In this document: positions 12,994 through 24,866 of the stretch, in pieces | How the letters are laid out: each line of letters opens with the position of its first letter | Position numbering within the stretch: position 1 is the first letter of the stretch | Origin: Rotaria socialis | Lineage: Eukaryota > Rotifera > Eurotatoria > Philodinida > Philodinidae | DNA: 64,000 nt | Reading direction: 5' to 3' | Assembly (NCBI GenBank): GCA_905331475.1 | Contig: CAJNYU010002190.1 | Location: forward strand, 49,937 to 113,936 | Made by a program: the position numbers and the translations under genes | Notes under the pieces: model-generated | What the model saw: the letters and a program-made list of their open reading frames with translations, nothing else | Database searches by the model: none | What the model was told of the DNA's origin: nothing

Positions 12994-13453
12994 TTTATAT
13001 TTCAAATCGTCGCCAAAATGTGCATATAACTAAACGATTCATTAGTGACCTATTCTTTAATTTGTTACCAATGTAGGCACATACTATCAATTGATAGAGA
13101 ACTGTAGCGGTGTGAAGATTTTCAATTATGAATCTTTTCTTTTCTAATAAAAATGATCAAGGACAGTGCCCCCATTCACACCCGCGGGATATATGTGAGT
13201 TTCACACTTTAACGCTAGCAAGCTTTTTTAGTCCTATGTCCAAGAAAAGGGTGCGTAAACTGCCATAAAAACGGTATAAAACGTTGAAAAACAGCAGCGC
13301 TTTCCACCAGCTCGGAAAACGATGAATATAGTGTTAAAAACGATGGTCATTTTCTAGCGAAAAAAAACGGCCAGTAAAAGGAGCTAACGGATTACGGCGA
13401 AATAAGGTAAAAATTATTGCCTTATTATGCCGTTTATAGCCGGCTCAGGTCTT
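12994..13453. other. Intergenic stretch between convergent genes
   Basis: It contains short GC-richer patches (13170-13190 and 13430-13450) that differ from its AT-rich surroundings. No gene or clear repeat was seen. Confidence 0.4.
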
Positions 13454-14525
13454 TTAAGATGCTCGTTTCGACGGTTGGAATGATTGTCCTGGGGTGCTTT
13501 CTAACAAATGTCTAACTTTTTCTAAAACATACTCAATATTTTCTCTTGTAATCATATAATGTGTAATAAATTGACATTTGAACTTTCCTTTTACCGATAC
13601 CAATATTCTATCATCTTGCTTTAAAATATTAGCAAATGTTTGTGCATTTATTTGGAGTTTATCAAAATTTAATAGAAAAAATACCACGCTTGTTTAAACG
13701 TCCTTTTCACAATCGATTTCACATCCATTGATTTTTGATAATCCTTCTGTAAGTAATTTGGCATTTTGATGGTCTAAATTTAATAAGTTTGGCGTTTGTG
13801 TTAACGAAATGATCCTAGCAGCCGCTAACACACCTGCTTGTCTCATTCTGTCTCCCAAAACTTTTCTCAATCATTTAGCTTGTAGAATAAATTCATGTGT
13901 ATCAACGATGAGTGATCCAACCGGTGCTACTAAACCTTTTGATAAACAAAATAAAACAGGATCACATGGTTCAACCAATTCAGCTGGGCTGACATCTAAT
14001 TTAACAGCTGCATTCATTAGTCGTGAAGCATCCATATGCAATTTTAATCCATATTGTTGACATCATTTTCCAACACTTTGTATGTATTCAACAGTTAAAA
14101 CTTTTTCTCTCATTCTGTAGTGTGTATTTTCCAAACAGACGAGTTTCGTGCAAGGAAAATAGTCATCATCTTTGACGGTTCAAATTCGTTATTCGATGTC
14201 TTGAAGTAGAAGTGTTCCATCTGGCTATGTTGTAACTGTTCGCGAATGAATTCTTGCTAATGTTGCGCATCCATCTTGCTGATATATGTTCATGTAACAT
14301 TCATCGCCCAATATCATTTCTGAGCCAAATTGTGAACAATGATTGAGAGCACAAATAAGATCTTCCATTGTTTCCGACGGAACAAATAAGGCTGCTTCTC
14401 TTCCTAATAATTTGGCTGCTATATCTTGTAGTTTTAACACAGTTAAATCACCACCATAAACATCGTCTTCAACTTCAGCATCGAGCATTGCCTGACGCAT
14501 TTCACGTGTGTAACGAACAACTATA
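13454..14525 (-). pseudogene. Threonine aldolase pseudogene, N-terminally truncated, several nonsense codons
   Basis: Reading the minus strand in one frame gives the PLP-dependent threonine-aldolase fold: EMRQAMLDAEVEDDVYGGD, KLLGREAALFVPSETME, IHSRTV, PDGTLLLQDIE, DYFPCTKLVCLENTH, LHMDASRLMNAAVKLDV, CLSKGLVAPVGSLIVD (with the PLP lysine) and DRMRQAGVLAAARIIS. Six in-frame stops interrupt it: one ends the 14225-14500 open segment, two follow soon after, and the others lie near 14064, 13872 and 13695. The first about 20 residues of the family (around DLRSDTVT) are missing. There are no introns, unlike neighbouring genes. Several stops are explicable by C-to-T or G-to-A change from Gln, Arg or Trp codons. 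The working enzyme splits L-threonine to glycine and acetaldehyde. Confidence 0.85.
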
Positions 14526-16186
14526 TTGGAGTAGCTTGTGCCACTCTCGGCAAAGATGTTTATTAGGCTACTTCAAGTTATCCAAAGTGTAACGACAAAA
14601 CTAGAGTGTCGCCTATGCCCGTCGGCATGATGGTGTATTGTGTCATCTGACATCTCCAGAGTGTAACAACTTCATACATAACGCACGTATATATATGAGA
14701 GAGATAGAAGAGAGATACATTAGAACAATGGAAAGAGAACAGAAAGAGAAGGGAGGAGAATCATCGAAGCGTGCCATCAATATCGGCACAACGTGCTGGT
14801 TTTGTTACTGCAACTGAACGAAGATCAATAAATGATGATGACATGTTCTAATGCTCTTTACAAACAAATAATAAGGCAAGTATTGCAGAGGCATGACCAT
14901 AAAGACATTTGTTTTTATATTTAACAAAGTTAAGAACAATGAATATTTATTCTCTAGCTGTTGCTTTGTCAGTTATAATATGATATGCTAAATATATATT
15001 TTTTCTATCATTCTTTAAAAGAAAAAAAACGATTAATTTTTCTTTTTTTTATTTGAAATCATACTAAACTTTCTATCACACAAGTTTGTAATTATAGATT
15101 TCTATGTTATGAAAAGCATGATAAACTACGATAGAACTTGTAAAAGCTGCTGCGGTAGTGAAAAGACTCAAACGAATAAAAGAGTTCGTACATAGTAGGA
15201 AAGATAACAGTAAAGTACTACAAACGCTCTGTAGAAGAAAAAAAATTCCATTACGAGAAATAAGAGTGATGTACAGATATAGAAAAGTAGAATAGAACTG
15301 TATAATGGCAATGTTATAGAGTTTCGACTGTTTCCTTTGACTAGTAAAGTGCTTCTGTTCGTTAACGGGCTTTGTGAAAAGTGGACATTTTTAGGATCTT
15401 TGACAGCCCTCATATTTTATGACTGTAAAGAAGATCAAATTCTTACAACAACTGGATTCTGATGATCGATAAATGAGTAGAAGAACAGATTCCGCGAAAA
15501 GGCAGATGCAGCGTTTTGATAACAGGAAACAATCGGACAATTCGCCTATAGGTTTCCACTGCGATTTACCGTGTTAACATGTAGATAACAAGTTGTGTAT
15601 TTGCTCAGACATTATATCGATCATATGTATGTTTGAAAGTTCAGTGATTAAAATGAGTTTAAAGCACCAGTAAGTGCTCGACTATGATCATGAGTTCTTA
15701 CTTGGCAATACAATTAATAAGTAAACAAGCTGTGAAACGTGATATTTGTCATCATGACTAGCATCCGGGCGTTAATAAAACTTGCGATCCTTGTTTGAGG
15801 TTCTATTCAAAGTTTAGAATTAAAGAAAATAACAATCCATGATATTATTGAAGTTAACAATATTATAAAAGTTCTATCGATTTCTAAAAGAATTTTCCCA
15901 TGATTCATCAATATGCTCAATACAAAATTTTCTTTAAATAAAATATTTTAAAATCAACAAAACGATAACAAATTATAGATACGAGAAAAGAATTAGGATT
16001 CCAGGTTGTTTTTTGGTTTTTGGTTTTCGTTCAAGTCCTGCCTCAAAATTATCTTTTGGCAATAAAGAACGAATAGACAAGTGTTGTGTTTGTTCGAGTC
16101 TTATCAGTTGGACCAGTGTGTATTCTTTTTTGTCTTTAAAAAATTCAGTCAGATAACTACAGGTAAGTGTCTTCTTTGCATACAAC
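14526..16186. other. Intergenic stretch, no gene supported
   Basis: It contains a GA-rich tract at about 14695-14760 (GAGAGAGATAGAAGAGAGA) and AT-rich DNA. Open frames here have no family resemblance. The last 200 bp include the 5' flank of the fucosidase gene. Confidence 0.45.
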
Positions 16187-17957
16187 ATGCATCGGTTAGT
16201 CGTTGTCTTACTGGTGTTAATCGCAGTTACGAATGGTCGATTGTCTGTTTACCATCGTCATCAACAACACTTATCGCTGAGATCCGCTCGACATCGGATA
16301 TCTCCGTTGACTGGCGTTCGTATTGCTTTGCCAAGTTAGTATAGATATTTGTATTTTGTTGCGTCATTTTCATGGAAAAAAAAAGAAAAGAGTTGTAATT
16401 AATCTTTGGTATTCTTCTACTTCATAGCACCCGAGCAACTCGAATGGCAAGCACAAGAAATCGGTGTTTTAATTCATTTCAACATGGCTACTTATGTAGA
16501 CAATCATGATGGATGTACAGGCGATATGGTTCCATCTATCTCACTGTTTAATCCCTACAAATTGAATACAAATAATTGGGCACAAACAATGATCGATCTC
16601 GGAGCGAAATATGCTGTATTGGTAGCTAAAGTAAATATTTATACTCGAATATGATCCATGTATATTTTGATTTTTTGATAGCATGCGTGTGGTTTTCTCA
16701 TGGCACCAACAAATGTCACATTTCCATTGAGTCCATCTGGTCGCATTATCCCATACAATTATACAGTGGATTATTCACCTGTCAAAGGTGTTAATGTCCT
16801 TGATAATTTTGTTAAGAGTTGCAATAAACAGAATATAAGGCACGGGTTTTACTATACTGTCGTTAATAATGATTATCTTAATGTCAAACAGGGTTTGGTT
16901 CGTTAAGTTTTCTTTAGATTGGGCAATGGTCCCTCCTATAAAAATCTTATTTTTACGCATAGGTTCAAAATACTACACTAAAAAAAGGACAATTGAATAT
17001 TACTCAACAGACGTATGATAGTATTGTATTACAACAATTGAGAGAATTATGGACGAATTATGGTAAACTCGATGAAATCTGGTTTGATGGAGGGTAAAAT
17101 ATTTGGCATGTAACACGTTTGCTGAATTTAAATTTCAAAGATTTTTAGCTATACTGCAGAGTTACACGATTCGGTCGCTGCTCTAGTGAGCGAACTTCAA
17201 CCTGATTCTATAATATTCGGTGGATATGGTGTAACAAGAAATCCGATTCGTTGGATTGGTAACGAATTTGGCCATGCACCCGATCCTACTTGGTCTACTG
17301 GTCTAGAAGGTGGTGGGGATCCTAACAGTCCTATTTTTATACCAGCCGAATGTGATACAACACTTCAACAATTCGATCGATGGTTTTGGGTATAAGAAGA
17401 GAAACAAGCTAAACATATACACTATTCGATTTTCCTATTTTATTTTATTTCAGGGTCCTCATGTGTTACTTCGTAGTCTTACAGAATTGATTGATGTTTA
17501 TCATCGTTCAGTCGGTCATAATTGTATGCTAATGATTGATCTAACACCTGATAGAACAGGTCTCATTCCATCTGCATATGCGCTTCGCTATAAAGAATTG
17601 GGCGACTTTATTCGTGCATGTTATGGTACTTCTGTTGTACCTATCTATCGAAATTCTTCAGCCGATGGAAGAATCCATTTTCAAGTTTTTGACTCACCAG
17701 TGACTGTTGATCGTTCAGTCGTTCAAGAAGATCAAACGCTTGGTCAAGTTATTCGCGTATATTCAATAGATGTACAATTAGCTGATTCATCTAATAAGGA
17801 TCAATGGAAATCTGTGGCAAGTGGCACCAGTATTGGCAATAAAAAGATTGATTTATGGCAAGCAGGATCGCAAATGATTACCGCTGTTCGATTGAATATT
17901 ACCGAAACAGTTGATGTACCTGTGCTTAAAGCATTTACCGTCCATTTGTGTTCTTGA
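16187..17957 (+). CDS. Secreted alpha-L-fucosidase, glycoside hydrolase family 29
   Basis: Six exons (16187-16334, 16428-16630, 16682-16897, 16963-17093, 17149-17389, 17454-17957) give 480 residues with all phases closing. The N terminus is a signal peptide (MHRLVVVLLVLIAVTNG). Family landmarks are LPTPEQLEWQAQEIGVLIHF, HACGFLMAPTNVTFPLS, DYLNVKQG, WTNYGKLDEIWFDGG and HNCMLMIDLTPDRTGLIP. The Asp in WFDGG (about residue 231) sits at the GH29 nucleophile position. The C-terminal 150 residues look like the beta-sandwich module. It most resembles the plant/bacterial-type GH29 branch with the LPTP..L.WQ start. Role: hydrolysis of terminal alpha-L-fucose from glycans outside the cell or in lysosome/gut lumen. 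The exon 3 donor (GTTCGT) is weak but is the only one keeping frame. Confidence 0.9.
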
Positions 17958-18715
17958 AATTGATATCTTCACAATCATCGTCTAATAGAGCAAAGTTCCT
18001 TAAATTTGAACAGTTTTTTTTTCGCGATATGTAATTATATGCATTAAAACATTTAATAAATGAAGAAGAACAAACAAGACCATTCTAGTTACCTATATTT
18101 TTTCGATAATTGTTAATGAATATTAGTCAATGATATCGAGTATTACGATACAATGGTGCCATATCTAGGATCATACTGTGACATATATTTACGAAAAAAT
18201 ACGACGTATTTACACATAGTTGTGAGTTTTTTTTACCGTCACTACGCGAAACTACGATTTTTTCATCGCAGTTACGCAGTAATTGCGTCGCAGTGTGATC
18301 GTAACGGAACATACGGGAAGCTTTTTATTAATTAAATAAAAAAAATAATTTGAAAAAGGATAAAATCTTGGCAACAAAACTACAATATTCAGTTCAAGCG
18401 ACTATATTTTTCCTGTTTCTCAGTAGATCTAAATCAAAATTCAAGAGAGCTGTCTATACTCACACTATCATTGTATCTCTATGTGAGTAAGTCTAAGTCG
18501 ATAATATATTTCAGATTATTGTTTCTAATAGTGATAGCTTTTCGGTGGATTTCGACTTAAATCTACAAAATCATTTATCATTACTTTAAACTTCATCTAC
18601 TCTACGTCAATAGAAGAGAAATCCGTTTAATTCAAATCAAATTCTGTAAAATTGAGTCTGCATATACATTTTACATTTTATTAAAATCAGCAAAAATAAA
18701 TTACGAATTTTTTAT
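17958..18715. other. Intergenic stretch between convergent genes
   Basis: AT-rich, with a short patch at 18230-18300 rich in TACG/CGTA-type motifs. No gene or element was recognised. Confidence 0.4.
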
Positions 18716-19844
18716 TTATTGAAATAGCGCTGCAAGGATACGTCGTGGTGGTTCAAATGATTTGCGAGCATGCAATACTTGTCGATTATCAATAAGTAAT
18801 ACATCTCCTTTTTTCCATGTAAAGCTTACACTTGATTCCTCCAGTATTGCAACACATCGATGAATGTCTTCTTCGTTCATCAATTCACCATCGGCAAATG
18901 TAACAGCTTTTTTACCGTAATTACGCTTGTCCGACCAACCCGTATATGCTGCTACGATAGAATTGAACCACGTCTTTTTACCTTAAGAATACTAGATGAG
19001 TTTTAAATAAAAAAACAAATACACAGAATAGATACCAGTTTGCTCATCCAATCGAATTGCAGGTAAGATCTTTGTTGTGGTTTTCAAACAACCATCATCC
19101 AGCCATTCGTAATCTATATCAAAATAGCTACTTTATTTTTTTGTAGTCAACAGCACGATACATACCAGTGCCTTGCTCGTGGCAAACCTTTTCAGCATAG
19201 TCGCGATCTTCTGTTTGATAAGTTGATTGCCAGCCGCGCCCTATAGCTGATTGTGGATCATCTCCATTGGGCAGCACCCGAGTGTATCGTATTTTTTTCT
19301 CTTCTAGTTTCTGTACAAATTCAGGTAACGCCTCACTGATTCGATTATAGATCATAGGAGAGTAAGCAATAGGCGTTTCACCACCGCGTGTAGATGGAAC
19401 GTCACAAAAAAACATAAGATGTTCAGGAAATTTCGGTACTTGTGCCATTTCATGATGAAACGGAATAGGTTCTGATGGTGGACTTTCATTCGAGGTAAAT
19501 ACGATGCTAGTCACTTGTTGTCGCGGTGCTGCACCGCCAACATACGGTAATGGCATCCAGTTGAAGGCACGTGCAAATGTATCGAATGCAGACGCATCAG
19601 TAATAGGAAAGTCACGAAAAAGGATGGCACCACACTGACGAAGATGTACAAGCAGTTCCTCACGATGTTTTTCTACAAATGAGACTGTATCGGACAAATT
19701 TTCCAATGAATTCAATTTTGGGCTGATAACAAGAGGAAAATGAATACCATCTTCAAGAATAATTTGCTCAGCAAGCGTTATAAATGAGACAATAGAATCC
19801 ATGCTATATATCTTATGGAATGAGCCAACTCTAATCTGTATCAC
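18716..19844 (-). CDS. TauD/TfdA-like Fe(II)/2-oxoglutarate dioxygenase (clavaminate synthase-like)
   Basis: Three exons (19844-19166, 19113-19036, 18981-18716) with phase-1 introns give 340 residues from the first ATG; an ATG at 19802 giving 326 is also possible and perhaps better. The double-stranded beta-helix iron site is FHHEMAQVPKFPEHLMFFC (first His and Glu) with the distal His in LLIDNRQVLHARKSFEPPRR, whose Arg would bind 2-oxoglutarate. Other blocks are STRGGETPIAYSPMIYNRI, IGRGWQSTYQTEDRDYAEK and WFNSIVAAYTGWSDKRNYGK. These resemble the plant clavaminate-synthase-like group rather than familiar animal members. There is no signal peptide, so it is probably cytosolic. The substrate is unknown. 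The introns show integration into a eukaryotic gene structure even if the gene was acquired. Confidence 0.88.
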
Positions 19845-20728
19845 GATTGTTATGAAGAAACGAAAAGAAGTATACTGCGTTTAGATAAAACAGAGCATCT
19901 TATCTTATCGCGCAAACATGTTGATTCAGTTTTTTATTTTTTCATTATTATTGTGTTTGCTTAGTAGGCGCGTACTTTGAACTTTTCTTTAATGTACACG
20001 GATATGTAAATCTATAAATTTCTTTTTTTACGCTTACAAACTTTAAAACTAACCCTCAAGAGTCTGCAGAATAGTCGAAAATATGAAATAATTATCTATT
20101 CAGTTTGTATGCTTGCTTCCATTATAAGTACCTCACCACCATTCCATTCTGTACACAGGATAAATATTACCAATTTTAAAACTTGTTTTACATAGTTCTG
20201 CATCCATTCAAAACTCTAGAACTCGACCAGAACGTAGTTCTCAGAAGAATCCTATCGATTATTCGAACCCGATTGAACCACTCAAAGAAAATGAATGTAT
20301 CAAAAACAATAATTCGAATACTCTGTTAGAATCAGTCTTCTATATTTAGCCACGCATAGGTTGGTAAAAAAAATATTCTTTAGATAGCATCTGAATCTCG
20401 AAAAATACTGCCATTCGAATTTTAGGTACATAACAGACTTTTATTTTTTAAATAAGAATGATTGTGATCAGTTTCTTTTTCTTATAATTAGCAAATATTA
20501 AAATAAGTAACGCAGAAGTTGCACAATCATCGCTTACTCAATGGTGGCAATAAGAAAAGATAGTATAAATGATTGACTTTCTGCATATCTGAGTACATTT
20601 CAACGTGCAACAGAAAGAAAACCAACCAAACTGTTTTTCTGATCATAATCATAACTTTGTTATATAATTAGAATCTAATTATCATTGTTTTGATAGTGCA
20701 TACTTTTTCATTCTTTCTTACGTAAAAT
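19845..20728. other. Intergenic stretch, nothing recognised
   Basis: AT-rich DNA between the dioxygenase 5' end and an inverted-repeat element. No exon-like frame or repeat was seen. Confidence 0.45.
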
Positions 20729-21328
20729 ATATGTCGTAGGATAGATTAAAATCCAGTACAGTTTTAAATCGAACTAGGACAGATTAAAATTTTAATTTTT
20801 CCTAGTTCAGATTAAAATTTTAAAGTGAACTAGTTCAGATTAAAATTTTAAAGTGAACTAGTTGACTTCGAAATGCATTTTAATCTCAACTAGTTGACTT
20901 TAAAATTTTGATCTGAACTAGGAAAAATCAAAATATTTTAAACTGAACTAGAACAGTTTCAAATATTTTGATCTGAACCAGGACAGATTAAAATATTTTG
21001 ATTTGAACTAGTTCAGATTGAAATATACACATTTGGATGGATAATAGGTGAAAGTGAAGGCGAGCGCGAGGACGCGGGTAATAGTTCCATCTTCACCCAT
21101 CATCATTCACCATAGACCCTTGTCGTCACCCCAACGCGTATCTTCAACCAGCCAGCCACGGATAATTTGACTAAACATTTTAATGTGTCCTAGTTCAGAT
21201 CAAAATTTTAAAGTCAACTAGTTGAGATTAAAATGCATTTCGAAGTCAACTAGTTCACTTTAAAATTTTAATCTGTCCTAGTTCGATTTAAAACTGTACT
21301 GGATTTTAATCTATCCTACGACATATAT
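20729..21328. mobile_element. Inverted-repeat (MITE/foldback) element built from AACTAGTT modules
   Basis: The left end reads ATATGTCGTAGGATAGATTA from about 20729. The right end, to about 21326, is its reverse complement. The arms agree for more than 60 bp outright and continue with gaps for about 150 bp. Each arm repeats a module around AACTAGTTCAGATTAAAAT several times in both orientations, so the arms are themselves palindromic. The centre (about 21020-21170) is unrelated, GC-richer sequence. It sits in an AT dinucleotide tract, so a target duplication cannot be read. There is no open frame; movement would need an enzyme supplied elsewhere. Confidence 0.75.
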
Positions 21329-22079
21329 ATATATATATATATATATACATTATATCTTCAAGACATATTTCATTAATTTGCACGAGTGAAAATGTATAAC
21401 ATATTCTATTATGTGATTGTCTTCAAATATAGATCATAAAACATTAACTACTATAAAAGATTGAACTATCTCTACTGTCGTTTATTTGAATACATTGAAT
21501 TATCAGTTAGCAGTAAAACCACATTCTAAGTTATTTTCATATGGATTATTTAAAACAATGATGACAACAGCTGATACTTTTGGAAGTACTAGAAATATTT
21601 AATCAGCCATGTCCATTAAGCCATTATGAACGATTTAATAAGAAAACATAAACTTCATATTTTCAGAAAAAAATAATTTAAATATTTATACTTGTTTCAT
21701 AAAATAAAAATATGTCACTGTAGCTTTTTTTCCACAAAAGCCAACTTTTTTTCTAAACTTGTCTATGTAAAGGGGAATAAAGCTGTTTCGTCTGTCACAT
21801 CCATACCAATGCACAAGCTCTTAAATTTTCCCTTTTTGTATCGCATGATTTATTTTGATATGGCGGGTTCACCTTACGGCGTTGACCGCCTTATTTATAC
21901 CGAGTTATCTGATAACTCAGAAGGCCACATATGCAGGCCTATTGACAAAATCTTCAAGAAGAGACGAGAAACCGAGATAATGAAATTACAAATAGATTAA
22001 GAAAAGACAAATTCACATAGATTATCGAAAAAGGTATATGACAATCGTTTTCAAGAAATGCTGAGAGTCTTTTACTCGG
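21329..22079. other. Stretch between elements, no gene supported
   Basis: It begins with an (AT)n run, then AT-rich DNA. An open frame at 21692-22000 encodes nothing I recognise and is left out. Confidence 0.4.
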
Positions 22080-23345
22080 TCAACCTACTGGCATGTGCCT
22101 TAGATACACTTTAATTCGATAGTGGTTATACAGTTGACTGAGTAAGTGTTTGTATTGAAGAGCACATTCGAGGAGAATCCGCTCATATGCTTGAATGTTT
22201 TTTATCCGTTTCAGCAGGCCTTGTTTGTATTTTGTTTCAATCATGGGTAGATAAAAGTGTTGATGGAGGTCATACAAGGAGGAAACAGCAGACTCCAACT
22301 CCTCGGAGTCAGGTGGAGTCAAGTGGAATCACCCAGAATCATATGGAGCCAACTGGTTGCATAGAATCCCATAGGATCCCAGGGAGTCATACCTAAACAC
22401 GAGGAGTCATGAAATCATGGTGTCTGCTGTTTTCCCCTTGAGATCATATGTAAGATGTTGGAATAGGTAATAGACCAATTTTAAGCATCGTCGGTAGAAT
22501 GAGGCTAATCGTTAACGTGAAGTTTTTGAGAAAAGGCAATAAGTTGATGCAAGCTTTTAAAAGCGTGGCCATGTATAACTATTAAAGAATTTCATTTTGA
22601 ATCCTGAGAATGATGGGAATTGGCGATGGATGGATTTTAAAATTGCATAAGCTTTCCTTAGTGTTGTAAATTGAGCATCAAGCATATTGTGAAACGACAG
22701 TTTTGCGTCGAGATGAAATGCAAGATATATGAAGTTCTTCCTTTGCATAATTTTAACTCCGTTACAGTAAATAGTGACATTGAGACTTTTAGCTGACTTG
22801 TGGTACACTACAAACTCAGTTTTATTAGGGTTTAATGGTTGGTGTCATTTGTCTGCGTAATTTAGCAGTTCAGCCATATCGTTATTGATTCGACCTTGAA
22901 TTTCGACTACTTGTGAACTGAATTTCAAATGAATTGATGGAATGTAGACCAGTACGATATCATTCACATATGCATGTACCTGTGTAGGATGTTCAAAACA
23001 TTGCGGAAAGTCATGATGAGCGATGACATACATAACAGGACCGAGGTAACTACCTTGAAGAGCTCCTCTTTGAACATTAATTAAGGCAGATTCCACACCT
23101 CCGTAGTCAATTTTAAGAGTCCGGTCGGAGAAGTAATGAGCAATCCAAACGAGATAGGCAGTAGGACAGCTTAGTCTATATAGCTTGAGTAGAAGTTCTT
23201 ATTGCCACAATTTGTCGAAAGCTTGTAGAAAATCAATCTACACGACCGGAGTGAATGAATTGTAGCGAAGGGATTGAGTAATTTGTTCTAACAAGCAGTT
23301 GACTCTAGACGTTGTTGCTTGGTGCGGTCTAGCACCTGATTGTTG
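22080..23345 (-). mobile_element. Decayed LINE (non-LTR retrotransposon), reverse-transcriptase C-terminal half
   Basis: On the minus strand the frames give reverse-transcriptase blocks in order: SQQSGARPHQATTSRVNCLL near 23330, IDFLQAFDKLW (canonical DFxxAFD), RGALQGSYLGPVMYVIAHHD, AYVNDIVLVY at the YADD box, NFIYLAFHLDAKLSF, then WPRF and ASFYRRCLKLVYYLFQ, ending at 22080 with ERILLECALQYKHLLSQL. The catalytic YADD reads YVND, there are several stops and frame changes, and a GGAGTCA-type minisatellite (about 22305-22410) lies within the 3' part. No endonuclease domain was found. The element is dead and 5'-truncated, or interrupted by the adjacent inverted repeat. Confidence 0.8.
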
Positions 23346-23372
23346 AGACAAGCTCTTAAATTTACTGCATAA

Positions 23373-24288
23373 GATGCGATGCAAAAGTCTTTGCAATAAT
23401 GTCAAACGCTGTCAGACCATGTTGGAGACTTCTAATTCAGCTGACTGTTTTCTTGTTGGGAAGAGCAGTGTCTGAGCTTCAAATTTTGTACCAAACATAT
23501 TTTTCTAGGACGAACCTGGAAATAAGGAAAAGCCAAACACTAGTCGCATGAAAAAAACGTTCCTGCAACCTGGAAAGATCGGTATTTCAGAAATATCTGA
23601 GACTACATGAGTAGAATTTTAACAAATCATACACCACAATGTAGAGTTTCAAAAACTCTATCGATACCAACTTGCGGAAGATTTTTAGATTCATTCTTGA
23701 GTCGTTAAAAAAAAAATTGAAAAGCGAAATTTTTGTGAAAAACAACTATCAATTTTCAAGAATATCTACCAGGAACCATGTATGAACTCTATTTTTTCGC
23801 TTTATTCATGCGAAATATATCAAACCTTAGAAACTTGACAGCAACAATAACTTATCAAATATCTTTTGCAGTTTCAAAATGGTCATATTGTGAGAACCAC
23901 CAAATTTATCAGTCTCTCTCGAAAATAGCAATGTTTCAGTACAAAAACTAAAACTAAATTTAACTATCAATACATCATTGGAAAGAGCATCCTTCATGCT
24001 GCAAAAATCATCATTCATCGTGATTTACTCAGTCTCTTTTTCACTTTACAAGAATCCAATAGTAATAGAAAATGATACTGTTGGATGGTGAAGTTGCAAG
24101 AACGTTTTTTCATGCGTTTAGTTTTTGACTTTTCCTCATTTCCAGGTTCGTCCGAGAAAAATATGTTTGGTACAAAATTTGAGGTTCAGACACTGCTCTT
24201 TCCAACAAGAAAAAAGTCAGCTGAATTAGCAATCTCCAACATGGTCTAACAGCGTTTGACATTATTGCAAAGACTTTTGCACCGCATG
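23373..24288. repeat. Long inverted repeat abutting the LINE relic
   Basis: The left arm (about 23373-23580) and right arm (about 24090-24288) are reverse complements over about 200 bp with roughly 10% mismatch. Both outer ends carry the motif GCAAAAGTCTTTGCAATAAT. The central 500 bp is not obviously inverted and has no coding signal. Because the left arm runs without a break into the LINE reading frame, this may be an inverted duplication of LINE sequence rather than an independent foldback element. Confidence 0.65.
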
Positions 24289-24866
24289 CTAATAACAAGC
24301 CAAAACAGGGCAGGCACACGGGTCAGATCAACCTTGACATGCACAAAATTGCAGTTTCATTTCATTATGTAAACCAAAATCAAATAAGTATATGCAGTCT
24401 TCTAAGAAACGTGAACAAGAACATCGTATTGACTTCCGTAGTATTAACTCGAGCTCTTGAAACATTGCAGTTTTCATTGATCTGAAGCAGGTATCACAAT
24501 ACCATAGAGATCACTTAAAAATATCCGTTTAATATTAGTATCGTTTTAAAAAAGTTTTTGCACATTCATGTGCATCTGCAAGATTCTGAACAATTAAAGC
24601 CTCGTATAACAATACTTGGAGCGTTAAAAGTACTTTCACGGGGTAGTAAAAATCTTCCCATTAGCAACGTTGTGCATGGTTACAATAGCGTACTGAATGA
24701 AAAATTTTATTCTAGGTATTAGTCTATTTTACTGCTTATTTCACTGTGAAGAAAAAATTTAGACTGGCTTTGACAATTCACCATGAAAAGAAATAAGAGG
24801 TAATTGAGTTATGAGAAATAGGTTTTTTTCTTAGTGGTCTTGTTGTTCTTCTCCTGAGTGAGCATC
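24289..24866. other. AT-rich stretch, nothing recognised
   Basis: No gene, repeat or splice-flanked frame was seen between the inverted repeat and the repeat-protein gene. Confidence 0.4.

Noticed and set aside
13160-13200. Telomere-like tract (CACACCCGCGGG)
   Set aside because: Only one short C-rich motif, with no TGTGGG period or inverted partner.
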